Positions 23,841 to 31,763 are shown, counted from the stretch's first letter. The stretch is DNA of 38,429 nt from Bacteroidaceae bacterium (GCA_021443405.1 JABUUA010000018.1:9564-47992), one strand, 5' to 3'. Numbers and translations: made by a program. The notes: a model not told the origin generated them from the sequence alone.

Positions 23841-24989
23841 TTACAGAAGTTTCTTGATTTCTTGTTCCACGTCGCCCATCAGCTCCATGCGGCCCACGAG
23901 ATTGTTGCCGCGGTCGATGAGGAACCATGTGGGCACCTGCTGGAGATTGTATATCTGCACGATGTCGTTCGCCATTCCCTCGCGATTCCACACGGTGATC
24001 CAGGGCAGATTATGCGCCAGCGTCTTCCACTGATGCTCGTCTGGGTCGAGCGACACCTGGTAGATTTCCAGTCCTTGTGCGTGGTATTTGTTGTAAAGTT
24101 CGCGTAGCGCGATGGTGCGTTCCTGGCTGCCTTTGAGCGAGAGTGCGGTGAAGTCGAGCATCACCACACTGCCTTTCAGTTCGCTCAGGCGGCGCTCCTG
24201 TCCCGAAATATCGGGGAAGCCCATGTCGATGATGCCGGTCTCCTGCACCTTCTCGTCGTCGAGGTTGATGGAGAGTCCGCGTTGCCGCGTGTTTTTATGT
24301 CCCTGCATGGCGATGTTGCACAGGTTCTGCGTGCGCAGACTGCCGGGATATCGCTCGAGCCAAGCGTTGGCGATGGCCGTGAACCACGTTACATCCTTCG
24401 CGTCCGCCACGGGGTCGAAGAGCAGACGTCCAGCCAGCACTTGGAACAGCGCGTAATACGACGACGGAAGGTGGTAGAAGTTCTGCACGAAATTTATCTT
24501 CACGTCGGTCTTGTAGTCGGCGATAAGTGCTTGGATGGCCGCGTCGCGCTCCTCCAGCGTGCGGGTGCGGTCGTCCACGGTACGGCGGATGGCGCGCGTC
24601 AGCGTGTCGAGTTTGAGGGTGAGCATGCGGATGGTGTCGCAACTTCCACTGCCCTCCACGGTGTAGCCGACCGCCATCTTCGGCAGCGACGCCCGCACGG
24701 TGATGGTCTCGGTACTGTCCACGGAGAGGTTGACAATCTGTTCGCCGATGCGAAGCCTGTAGAATTCCGGGTTTCCTATCGTGTCGCCTGCGAAGTCGAA
24801 TCGGCCCTCGGCGTCCAATTTCACGGAGTCGATGGCCACGGGTCCGTGGTCAACGGTCATGTGTTCCAAGTAAAGCGTGGTGTCGTCGGCCTCGGTAATC
24901 TGGCCGACGATATGGAATTTGCCGCCTTCTTGCTTGCAGGCGACCAGAGTGAGCAGCGCCAAAGCTGCCAATGCTATCCGTTTCTTCAT
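23841..24989 (-). CDS. Thioredoxin-fold lipoprotein (TlpA/DUF4369-like) lacking the CxxC active site
   Basis: 382 residues. The N-terminus MKKRIALAALALLTLVAC is a lipoprotein signal with lipobox LVAC. Residues 25-120 match the beta-sandwich DUF4369 type (FHIVGQITEADDTTLYLEHM); a helical stretch follows, and a thioredoxin fold occupies the last 140 residues. Where TlpA proteins have FWATWCGPC, this protein reads FTALSLKGS, so both redox cysteines are missing. The cis-proline is kept (NLQQVPTWFLID). It therefore probably binds or scaffolds rather than exchanging disulfides. The ATG at 24989 was chosen because the lipoprotein signal begins there; the frame upstream to 25529 runs antisense into pnp. 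Its start codon lies only nine bases from the -7 box. Confidence 0.85.
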   Translation of the reverse strand: MKKRIALAALALLTLVACKQEGGKFHIVGQITEADDTTLYLEHMTVDHGPVAIDSVKLDAEGRFDFAGDTIGNPEFYRLRIGEQIVNLSVDSTETITVRASLPKMAVGYTVEGSGSCDTIRMLTLKLDTLTRAIRRTVDDRTRTLEERDAAIQALIADYKTDVKINFVQNFYHLPSSYYALFQVLAGRLLFDPVADAKDVTWFTAIANAWLERYPGSLRTQNLCNIAMQGHKNTRQRGLSINLDDEKVQETGIIDMGFPDISGQERRLSELKGSVVMLDFTALSLKGSQERTIALRELYNKYHAQGLEIYQVSLDPDEHQWKTLAHNLPWITVWNREGMANDIVQIYNLQQVPTWFLIDRGNNLVGRMELMGDVEQEIKKLL

Positions 24990-24997
24990 AGTGATTG

Positions 24998-25028
24998 CAA
25001 AGGTAGCAATTATTCGATGGAAATCAAA
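24998..25028 (-). promoter_or_regulatory. Promoter of the thioredoxin-like lipoprotein gene
   Basis: Minus strand: TTTG (25028-25025), 19-base spacer, TACCTTTG (25005-24998). The ATG at 24989 follows directly, so the mRNA should have a leader of only a few bases. Confidence 0.75.
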
Positions 25029-25132
25029 GCCAAAGTCCGATTTATTTGTGTCCGCAGTCCCTCGTCGGCATGTCTTGCCCGCCGCAAAACGATGTATCGG
25101 GCAGCGTGTTTGGCGGATAATCGGCATTTTGT

Positions 25133-25163
25133 TTGGCGTCTCCGCCTTTTTTTCGTATCTTTG
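25133..25163 (+). promoter_or_regulatory. Promoter of pnp
   Basis: TTGG (25133-25136), 19-base spacer, TATCTTTG (25156-25163), 42 bases before the ATG. It is divergent from the promoter at 24998-25028. Confidence 0.78.
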
Positions 25164-25205
25164 TGCGCATTTTATGCGATATACATTATTTATTATTTTA
25201 TACAG

Positions 25206-27479
25206 ATGAACGTAATTACAAAGAAAGTCGAGTTGCCTGATGGAAGAACCATCAGCATCGAGACCGGGAAATTGGCCAAGCAGGCCGACGGCTCCGTGAT
25301 GTTGCGTATGAACAACACCATGCTGCTCGCCACTGTTTGTGCCGCCAAAGATGCCGTTCCCGGTACAGATTTCATGCCCTTGCAGGTAGAGTATCGCGAG
25401 AAGTACAGCGCCGCTGGTCGCTTCCCTGGTGGTTTCACCAAGCGCGAGGGTAAGGCGAATGACGACGAAATCCTGACCTGTCGTCTGGTGGACCGCGCCC
25501 TGCGTCCCCTTTTCCCCAGCAACTATCACGCTGAGGTCTATGTCAATGTTATCTTGTTCTCAGCCGACGGCGTGGACATGCCCGATGCCTTGGCAGGTTT
25601 TGCTGCCAGCGCAGCACTGTCGGTGAGCGATATACCTTGGGAAGGTCCCATCAGTGAGGTGCGCGTAGCCCGCATCGATGGTGCCTACGTGATTAACCCC
25701 ACGTTCGAGCAACTCAAGCAGGCCGATATGGACCTGATGGTGGGTGCCACCGAGGAAAACATCATGATGGTGGAAGGTGAGATGGACGAGGTGAGCGAGC
25801 AAGACCTGCTCGGCGCCCTGAAAGCCGCCCACGACGCCATCAAGCCCATGTGCCGTCTGCAGAAGGAACTGGCCAAGGAACTGGGCAAAGACGTGAAGCG
25901 CGAGTATTGTCACGAAATCAATGACGAGGCGCTGCAGGCTCAGGTCAAGGACGAGTGCTATCAGCCCGCCTACGACGTGACCAAGCAGGCGCTGGAGAAG
26001 CACGCCCGTGCCGCTGCCTTCGAGCAGATTCGCGAGGACTTCAAGGTACGCTACGCCGAGGCGCATGCCGACATGACTCCCGAGGAACTCGAGGAGAAGA
26101 ACGGTTTGATTGACCGCTACTACCACGACGTGGAGAAGGACGCCATGCGTCGCTGCATCCTCGACGAGGGCACGCGTCTCGACGGTCGTAAGACGGACGA
26201 GATTCGTCCCATCTGGTGTGAGGTGGATCCTCTGCCCGGTCCTCACGGCTCGGCTATCTTCACCCGCGGTGAGACGCAGTCGCTGAGCACCACCACCCTC
26301 GGTACAAAGATGGACGAGAAACTGGTGGACGACGTGCTCGACAAGAGCTACCAGCGCTTCCTGCTTCACTACAACTTCCCCCCCTTCTCTACGGGTGAGG
26401 CCAAGGCTCAGCGCGGTGTAGGCCGTCGCGAGATTGGTCACGGCCATCTGGCTTGGCGCGGTCTGAAGGGTCAGATTCCCGCCGACTATCCCTACACCGT
26501 GCGTGTGGTGAGCGACATCCTCGAGAGCAACGGCTCAAGTTCTATGGCCACCGTTTGCGCGGGATGCCTGAGCTTGATGGATGCCGGCGTTCCCTTGAAG
26601 AGCCCCGTCAGCGGTATCGCCATGGGTCTTATCAAGAATCCCGGCGAAGACAAGTACGCAGTGCTGAGCGATATTCTCGGCGACGAGGACCACTTGGGCG
26701 ATATGGACTTCAAGACCACCGGTACGCCCAAGGGCTTGACCGCTACTCAGATGGACATCAAGTGCGACGGTCTGTCGTACGAAATACTGGAGAAGGCGCT
26801 GATGCAGGCTAAGGCCGGTCGTGAGCACATCCTTGGAGAGATGCTGAAGACTCTGGGCGCTCCGCGTCCCGAGCTCAAGCCCCATGTTCCTCGCATCGAG
26901 CAGATGATTATCCCGAAAGAGTTCATCGGTGCTGTGATTGGCCCCGGCGGTAAGATTATCCAGGGCATGCAGGAGGAGACGGGTGCAGTCATCACCATCG
27001 ACGAGGAAGACGGCGTAGGCAAGATTCAGGTGAGCGGTAGCAACAAAGACGTCATCGACGCTGCCATCGCGAAGATTAAAGCCATCGTGGCCGTGCCCGA
27101 GATTGGCGAAATCTACGAGGGTCCTGTGAAGAACATCCAGCCTTTCGGTTGCTTCGTTGAGTTTATGCCTGGCAAGGATGGTCTGGTTCACATCAGTGAA
27201 ATCGACTGGAAGCGCCTCGAGACCGTCGAGGAGGCTGGCATCAAGGAAGGCGACATCATGCGCGTGAAACTCCTTGACATCGACCCCAAGACCGGTAAGT
27301 TCAAGCTCTCACGCCGTGTGCTGATTGAGAAGCCCGAAGGTTATGTGGAGCGTGAGCGCCGTCCGCGCCCCGAGCGTGGTGAGCGTCGTCCTCGTCCCGA
27401 GCGCGGTGAACGTCGCGAGCGTGGCGAGTTCCGTCCCCGTCCCGAACAGGACAACAATGAGACGCCCGCTGCCGAGTAA
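25206..27479 (+). CDS. pnp: Polyribonucleotide nucleotidyltransferase (PNPase)
   Basis: 757 residues. Degrades RNA 3' to 5' using phosphate, as a ring-shaped trimer in the cytoplasm. Two RNase PH-like halves are present: the first with AGRFPGGFTKREGKANDDE and LVDRALRPLF, the second with GETQSLSTTTLGT, HYNFPPFSTGEAK and GRREIGHGHLAWRGL. A KH domain (GAVIGPGGKIIQGMQEETGA) and an S1 domain (GEIYEGPVKNIQPFGCFVEF) follow. The last 50 residues are a low-complexity tail with repeated RPRPERGER, likely an RNA-contacting extension. The ATG at 25206 gives the standard N-terminus MNVITKKVELPDGR; the open frame upstream to 24282 is antisense to another gene and is not used. A good terminator follows. Confidence 0.97.
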   Translation: MNVITKKVELPDGRTISIETGKLAKQADGSVMLRMNNTMLLATVCAAKDAVPGTDFMPLQVEYREKYSAAGRFPGGFTKREGKANDDEILTCRLVDRALRPLFPSNYHAEVYVNVILFSADGVDMPDALAGFAASAALSVSDIPWEGPISEVRVARIDGAYVINPTFEQLKQADMDLMVGATEENIMMVEGEMDEVSEQDLLGALKAAHDAIKPMCRLQKELAKELGKDVKREYCHEINDEALQAQVKDECYQPAYDVTKQALEKHARAAAFEQIREDFKVRYAEAHADMTPEELEEKNGLIDRYYHDVEKDAMRRCILDEGTRLDGRKTDEIRPIWCEVDPLPGPHGSAIFTRGETQSLSTTTLGTKMDEKLVDDVLDKSYQRFLLHYNFPPFSTGEAKAQRGVGRREIGHGHLAWRGLKGQIPADYPYTVRVVSDILESNGSSSMATVCAGCLSLMDAGVPLKSPVSGIAMGLIKNPGEDKYAVLSDILGDEDHLGDMDFKTTGTPKGLTATQMDIKCDGLSYEILEKALMQAKAGREHILGEMLKTLGAPRPELKPHVPRIEQMIIPKEFIGAVIGPGGKIIQGMQEETGAVITIDEEDGVGKIQVSGSNKDVIDAAIAKIKAIVAVPEIGEIYEGPVKNIQPFGCFVEFMPGKDGLVHISEIDWKRLETVEEAGIKEGDIMRVKLLDIDPKTGKFKLSRRVLIEKPEGYVERERRPRPERGERRPRPERGERRERGEFRPRPEQDNNETPAAE

Positions 27480-27501
27480 CCCTCGCGCACGCGTATAATA
27501 T

Positions 27502-27536
27502 AAAAGGTGTCACCCGTTGGGGTGGCACCTTTTTTT
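27502..27536 (+). terminator. Rho-independent terminator of pnp
   Basis: AAAAGGTGTCACCC (27502-27515) pairs with GGGTGGCACCTTTT (27520-27533) around GTTG, and the T-run extends to 27536. The A-run on the other side makes it usable by the converging gene as well. Confidence 0.88.
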
Positions 27537-27594
27537 AGTCGTTCGGTGGCCGGTGTCCTCTCGCGGGAGCGTGGACACCGGCTTCGGTTTTGGC

Positions 27595-29172
27595 TTACTT
27601 GATGAGGTTGCCCAGCACGCTGCGCGATATTTCGCGGGCGGCTGTGCGGGTGGCGCTCGACACGGCTCCTTTGGCCACCTTCTTGCCGATGCCGTCTTTC
27701 GACTTCTTTCCCGTGATGGCGTTGGCAGCGGCCGTGCCCAGGATGCTGGTGACGGAGGTGATGATGGCGCTCAGCACAATGGCGAAGAAGCCTTTCTTCT
27801 GTTTGCCCGACTTCTTCTCGCCCTTTTCCTCCTGCTTGGCCTCCTCCTCTTCAGCGGCGGCTTCCTCGGCCTTCTGACTCTCGGCGAGCAGTACTTCGTA
27901 GGCGCTTTCGCGGTCCACAGTCTTGTCGTACTTGCCAAAGATGCGCGAACCCTTGATGATGTCGTCGCGCTGTGCGTCGGTGATGGCGCCTATCTGGCTG
28001 AGCGGGAACAGCACACGAGCGCGCTCCACCATAGTGGGCGTGCCCTTGTCGTCGAGGAACGAAACCAATGCCTCGCCGGTGGCAAGCTCCATGATGGCCT
28101 GCTCCGTCTTGAAGTCGGGGTTGGCACGGAAGGTGTCGGCGGCGGCGCGAACGTTTTTCTGCTCCTTCGGTGTGAAGGCGCGCAGGGCGTGTTGCACGCG
28201 GTTGCCGAGCTGGGCCAGCACGCAGTCGGGTATGTCGGTCGGGTTCTGCGTCACGAAATATACGCCCACGCCCTTGCTTCGGATAAGTCGAACCACCTGT
28301 TCTATCTTGTCGATGAGGGCCTTGGAAGTGTCGTTAAAGAGCGTATGCGCCTCGTCGAAGAAGAACACGAGACGGGGCAATTCGCGGTCGCCGACCTCGG
28401 GCAACTGCACATAGAGGTCGCTGAGCAGCCACAGCAGAAACGACGAGTAGAGCTTGGGGTTGAGCATCAACTTGTCAGCCGCCAGCACGCTCATCATGCC
28501 TTTTCCGTCGGCCGAGCACTGGAGAAGGTCTTGAATGTCGAAAGCCGGCTCGGCGAAGAACAACTCGGCACCTTGACTTTCCAACTGCAGGAGGGCACGT
28601 TGGATGGCACCCACGCTGGCGGCACTCACGTTGCCATAGCTTGTGGTGAGTTCCTTTGCGTGCTCAGCCACATAGTTGAGCATGGCGCGCAGGTCCTTGA
28701 AGTCGAGCAGCAAGTACTTGTCGCCCTGCGCCGCGAGGTCGTCGGCCACCTTGAACACGATGTTCATCACGCCCGCCTGTGTCTCATTGAGACCGAGGAG
28801 GCGCGAGATAAGCTCGGGTCCCATGTTGCTGACCGTGGTGCGCATGGGGTGGCCCTTCTCGCCGTAAACGTCGTAGAAGGTAACGGGACAGCCGTGGAAC
28901 TGTGGGTCTTCGATGCCGAACTCGGTGCAGCGCTTCTCGATGAAACTGCTCATCGTTCCCGTCTGACTAATGCCCGAGAGGTCGCCCTTCATGTCGGCCA
29001 TGAAGCAAGGCACGCCTGCCTGAGAGAAGGTTTCTGCCAACACTTGCAGGGTTACGGTCTTACCCGTACCCGTGGCACCGGCAATGAGGCCGTGGCGATT
29101 GGCCATTTTGCCGCAGATGTTGATGGCTCCCTTGGAGCCGTGAGCCACATAAAGTTGTGAGTCTTTGTACAT
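27595..29172 (-). CDS. HerA/YjgR-like P-loop ATPase (DUF853 family)
   Basis: 525 residues. Walker A is IAGATGTGKTVTLQ (about residues 30-43) and Walker B is LPRLVFFFDEAHTLF, followed by FVTQNPTDIPDCVLAQLGNR, the arginine-finger region of FtsK/HerA-type ATPases. DUF853 proteins such as E. coli YjgR are related to DNA-translocating ATPases, but their substrate is not established. The C-terminus (after residue about 435) is a lysine/glutamate-rich linker and a hydrophobic stretch with small residues (ILGTAAANAITG), then a basic end. The gene stands alone and converges on pnp. Confidence 0.9.
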   Translation of the reverse strand: MYKDSQLYVAHGSKGAINICGKMANRHGLIAGATGTGKTVTLQVLAETFSQAGVPCFMADMKGDLSGISQTGTMSSFIEKRCTEFGIEDPQFHGCPVTFYDVYGEKGHPMRTTVSNMGPELISRLLGLNETQAGVMNIVFKVADDLAAQGDKYLLLDFKDLRAMLNYVAEHAKELTTSYGNVSAASVGAIQRALLQLESQGAELFFAEPAFDIQDLLQCSADGKGMMSVLAADKLMLNPKLYSSFLLWLLSDLYVQLPEVGDRELPRLVFFFDEAHTLFNDTSKALIDKIEQVVRLIRSKGVGVYFVTQNPTDIPDCVLAQLGNRVQHALRAFTPKEQKNVRAAADTFRANPDFKTEQAIMELATGEALVSFLDDKGTPTMVERARVLFPLSQIGAITDAQRDDIIKGSRIFGKYDKTVDRESAYEVLLAESQKAEEAAAEEEEAKQEEKGEKKSGKQKKGFFAIVLSAIITSVTSILGTAAANAITGKKSKDGIGKKVAKGAVSSATRTAAREISRSVLGNLIK

Positions 29173-29258
29173 ATTTCGTTCGTTTTATCAGTTTGTTGCG
29201 CAAGGCGGATAAGGGTGTCTGTCGTTGTCCGTAACGACGCTTCCGACCACTATTTCGG

Positions 29259-29266
29259 CAAAGTTA
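29259..29266 (-). promoter_or_regulatory. Possible promoter -7 box of the YjgR-like gene
   Basis: Minus strand TAACTTTG followed by C (29266-29259), about 87 bases before the ATG at 29172. No good -33 element at the usual distance. Confidence 0.45.
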
Positions 29267-29314
29267 CTTCTTTTTTCCAAGAAAACCTAATGCAACACCC
29301 ATAAATAGTGCTCG

Positions 29315-29396
29315 AGACATGCGGACGAGTGACGTCACACGTCCTTATGTGTGAGGCGAGACGTCCTTATGTGTTGGCCCACACGTCCGCATGTCT
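29315..29396. repeat. 22-bp tandem repeat array B with terminal inverted unit
   Basis: Read on the minus strand, three 22-base units occupy 29396-29375 (AGACATGCGGACG), 29374-29353 (ACACATAAGGACG) and 29352-29331 (ACACATAAGGACG). The array closes with an inverted unit at 29315-29330, whose AGACATGCGGACG is the exact inverse of the first core. It lies between two divergent genes. It has the same layout as array C: three units in one direction and one reversed. Confidence 0.82.
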
Positions 29397-29466
29397 TTTT
29401 TTCATTGTGCCTGTGATGAACAATAGACTCCTGCGTAAAGGAACTTCGAAAAAAGACAATGAAGAT

Positions 29467-29497
29467 TTGTCGCTCTCTTCCTTTTTCGTTAATTTTG
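29467..29497 (+). promoter_or_regulatory. Promoter of the 62-residue membrane protein gene
   Basis: TTGT (29467-29470), 19-base spacer, TAATTTTG (29490-29497). It sits 31 bases before the ATG at 29529 and supports that small gene as real. Confidence 0.7.
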
Positions 29498-29528
29498 TGG
29501 ACAAGAAACCATAAAGAACAGTGATACT

Positions 29529-29717
29529 ATGAATACAAGAAACTTTCTTCTCGACGTTGCGATTGTTGTCTTCGTCGGTGCCGTGTGCTATTTCGGTTTG
29601 GGATTTGACTTGGACATCGTTGTGGTCTGTTCGGTGTGGATGATACTTTATTTGGATGTCATTTTACCATGGTGGCGCAAGCGTCAGGAGAAGAAAAAGA
29701 ACAATACGCAGGAATAA
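29529..29717 (+). CDS. Small hypothetical membrane protein (62 aa)
   Basis: 62 residues. Two hydrophobic segments (about residues 8-25 and 29-47) are separated by a short loop with FDLD, and the C-terminus is strongly basic (WWRKRQEKKKNN). The two-helix hairpin with a charged tail suggests an inner-membrane protein with the tail in the cytoplasm. A well-formed promoter at 29467-29497 precedes it with a leader of about 25 bases. I do not recognise the family. Downstream 195 bases contain the promoter of the next gene. Confidence 0.7.
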   Translation: MNTRNFLLDVAIVVFVGAVCYFGLGFDLDIVVVCSVWMILYLDVILPWWRKRQEKKKNNTQE

Positions 29718-29814
29718 CGTAGGAACCTCCAGCGGTTGGACACGGTTTGGGGTGGTTGTATCGGTGTGTGGGGGTGGCGTTGAGTGAGAAAATCCCTCAT
29801 TCGACCCGTAATGT

Positions 29815-29845
29815 TTTGTGTTTTCTCCAATAATTGCTAATTTTG
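29815..29845 (+). promoter_or_regulatory. Promoter of the secreted 165-residue protein gene
   Basis: TTTG (29815-29818), 19-base spacer, TAATTTTG (29838-29845). The leader would be about 60 bases. Confidence 0.72.
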
Positions 29846-29912
29846 TAATGCCTTAATAAGGGCAACAAACAAGGAAGAAAACGTTTTAATAACCTATAAT
29901 TATCAGAATCGT

Positions 29913-30410
29913 ATGAAAAAGATGCTGTTCGCGCTGGGCCTTGTGTGCCTTTCTATGAGCGCAAAGGCGCAGACTGTCCTGCCCAGTGGTACTGTGGTGA
30001 CCGTGCAGATAACCAATGAAGTGACCTCAAAGAATGCCGCTGAACTTGCACAAGCGGCTGTGCTGTCCGACGTATCGGTGGGCGGTCAAGTGCTGGTGAA
30101 GGCCGGTGCACCCGTGATGTTGCAGGTGGAGAAAACGAAGGCAAGAGGTGTTGGCCGTGCCGGGGTCATCAACATTGTTCCCGTGTCAACGGTGGCTGTC
30201 GATGGCTCAGTAGTGCCTTTGAATGCTACTCCCTCCAACTATGAAGGCGATAAGAAGCTAGGTAAAGCCGTTGGTCTGGGTGTAGGTCTGGGCGTCTGCG
30301 TGTTCCCTCCTCTGCTGGCTTGCTTGGCCATCAAGGGCGGTCAGGCCAAAGTTCCCGCCGGAACGCTCATTCCCAACGTGCGCGTCGCCAACGACTGCAC
30401 CGTGAAATAA
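29913..30410 (+). CDS. Hypothetical secreted protein (165 aa)
   Basis: 165 residues with signal peptide MKKMLFALGLVCLSMSAKAQ. The body is beta-rich and valine-rich (TVVTVQITNEVTSK, VLVKAGAPVMLQVEKTK), followed near residue 120 by a glycine-rich hydrophobic stretch (LGKAVGLGVGLGVCVFPPLLACL) and a final strand (VPAGTLIPNVRVANDC). The pattern suggests an envelope protein; the hydrophobic stretch may associate with the membrane. No family is recognised with confidence. It has its own promoter and terminator, so it is monocistronic. Confidence 0.75.
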   Translation: MKKMLFALGLVCLSMSAKAQTVLPSGTVVTVQITNEVTSKNAAELAQAAVLSDVSVGGQVLVKAGAPVMLQVEKTKARGVGRAGVINIVPVSTVAVDGSVVPLNATPSNYEGDKKLGKAVGLGVGLGVCVFPPLLACLAIKGGQAKVPAGTLIPNVRVANDCTVK

Positions 30411-30437
30411 GTTCTTCGGAAGCGAATACTCCCGACC

Positions 30438-30474
30438 AAGAGACTGCCCGACGATGTTCGTTTGGCAGCCTCTT
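30438..30474 (+). terminator. Stem-loop after the secreted 165-residue protein gene
   Basis: AAGAGACTGCC (30438-30448) pairs with GGCAGCCTCTT (30464-30474) with one A-C mismatch; inside it ACGA and TCGT can pair. A short T-run (TTTCGTCTT) follows. It lies 28 bases after the stop codon. Confidence 0.7.
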
Positions 30475-30619
30475 TCGTCTTAATCTTCACGTCATCGATG
30501 TAGGAAGAGTGCAGGAATAAGAGTAAGTTTATTCCCTTACGCGCGCGTGAACATATAATAATATATACGGACAGAACGTAAAAACAAAAGAGAGCCAGCC
30601 TTTCGGTTGACTCTCTTTG

Positions 30620-30693
30620 CGCTTCAGGATGGGCTTGAACCAACGACCCCATGATTAACAGTCATGTGCTCTAACCAACTGAGCTACTGAAGC
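30620..30693 (-). tRNA. tRNA-Asn (anticodon GTT)
   Basis: Read on the minus strand from 30693. The acceptor stem GCTTCAG (30693-30687) pairs with CTGAAGC (30627-30621). The D arm is AGCTCAGTTGGTTAGAGC. The anticodon stem CATGA/TCATG encloses the loop CTGTTAA with anticodon GTT, and the T arm contains GTTCAAG. The discriminator base is G and the CCA end is not encoded. Its promoter overlaps that of the divergent kinase gene. Confidence 0.96.
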
Positions 30694-30729
30694 AGTTCCT
30701 CTCGCTTGAGGTTTTTCTCAAATGCAGTG

Positions 30730-30760
30730 CAAAGGTATAGTTTTTTTCGGAAATAATCAA
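30730..30760 (-). promoter_or_regulatory. Promoter of tRNA-Asn
   Basis: Minus strand: TTGA (30760-30757), 19-base spacer, TACCTTTG (30737-30730), 37 bases before the tRNA 5' end. It abuts the -7 box of the divergent PfkB gene (30761-30768). Confidence 0.7.
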
Positions 30761-30768
30761 TATCTTTG
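30761..30768 (+). promoter_or_regulatory. Promoter -7 box of the PfkB-CtpA operon
   Basis: TATCTTTG followed by C, 17 bases before the ATG at 30786. No clear -33 element; the upstream bases are the tRNA promoter on the other strand. Confidence 0.55.
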
Positions 30769-30785
30769 CAGAAAAATTTCTCCAA

Positions 30786-31763
30786 ATGGCAAAAATAACA
30801 GGAATTGGCAATGCGCTGACTGACGTGCTTGTGCGCCTGACCGACGACGCCATCTTGGCCGAACTCGGACTGCCCAAGGGCGGGATGAAGCTCATCGACG
30901 ACGCTCGTATGCACGACATCACCCGCCTGATGCACTCCCTGCAGCCCACCCGTGCCACGGGAGGAAGCGCCAGCAACACCATGCTCGCCCTGGCACACTT
31001 GGGAGCGCAACCCGTCTTCATCGGTTGCGTGGCCGACGACGAGTACGGACGCTTCTTCCGCAACAACTGTGCGGAGACGGGCATCGAGGCACGGCTCCTC
31101 ACAGCCGAAGGGCACAGCGGCGTGGCCAATACTTTCATAAGTCCCGATGGCGAGCGCACTTTCGCCACTTATCTGGGCGCCGCCGCCAGCCTCTCGGCCG
31201 ACCACATCACGGATGACCTTTTCCGCGAGACCTCGTTGCTCCACATCGAAGGCTACTTGTCGTGCAATCACGCACTGACCGACGCCATCTGCCACACCGC
31301 CCAGCGACTGGGCGTGACCATGAGCCTCGACCTCGCGAGCTATAATCTTGTGGAGAGCGAGCGCGCGTATCTGAGCCAACTGGTGGAGCAGTACATCGAC
31401 ATTGTCTTTGCCAACGAGGAGGAGAGTGCCGCCTTCACGGGCTGCACCGACCCCGAGGCTGCTGCCGAAGCCATAGCACAACGATGCAAAGTGGCCGTGG
31501 TGAAGGTGGGCAGTCGTGGCGCTCTGGCCGTTCGCGGCACCGAGCACGTGAGTGTGCCCGCCCACAAGGTAGAGGTGGTGGACACTACGGCGGCCGGCGA
31601 TTTCTTTGCCGGAGGTTTCCTCTACGCCTACACTCGCGGCGCCACGCTCGAGCAATGCCTGCAGGCTGGGACTTTGCTCGGCGGACAAGTCATCCAGACG
31701 GTGGGCACCCGTCTCCCCGACGCTACTTGGGATTTCATCAATCAGCAAATACAGCATCTATGA
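30786..31763 (+). CDS. PfkB family carbohydrate/nucleoside kinase (adenosine kinase-like)
   Basis: 325 residues. PfkB enzymes phosphorylate sugars or nucleosides with ATP in the cytoplasm. The first signature region is around TRATGGSASNTMLALAHLG and the second is VVDTTAAGDFFAGGFLYAY, with the catalytic aspartate in AAGD. The usual DTTGAGD has alanine for the first glycine here, a change that does not remove the anion hole. The overall pattern (MAKITGIGNALTDVLV) is like the adenosine-kinase-like proteins of Bacteroidetes, but the substrate cannot be fixed from sequence. Its stop overlaps the start of the protease gene (ATGA), so the two are translationally coupled. Confidence 0.9.
   Translation: MAKITGIGNALTDVLVRLTDDAILAELGLPKGGMKLIDDARMHDITRLMHSLQPTRATGGSASNTMLALAHLGAQPVFIGCVADDEYGRFFRNNCAETGIEARLLTAEGHSGVANTFISPDGERTFATYLGAAASLSADHITDDLFRETSLLHIEGYLSCNHALTDAICHTAQRLGVTMSLDLASYNLVESERAYLSQLVEQYIDIVFANEEESAAFTGCTDPEAAAEAIAQRCKVAVVKVGSRGALAVRGTEHVSVPAHKVEVVDTTAAGDFFAGGFLYAYTRGATLEQCLQAGTLLGGQVIQTVGTRLPDATWDFINQQIQHL

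Noticed and set aside
24282..25205. Upstream extension of the PNPase frame
   Set aside because: It is antisense to the thioredoxin-like gene, and the PNPase family starts at MNVITKKVELP behind its own promoter.
24990..25529. Upstream extension of the thioredoxin-like lipoprotein frame
   Set aside because: It runs antisense into pnp; the lipoprotein signal and a perfect promoter place the start at 24989.
29308..29514. Frame of 68 codons across array B
   Set aside because: It is made mostly of the 22-bp repeat array, and the true small gene starts at 29529 behind a promoter inside this frame.
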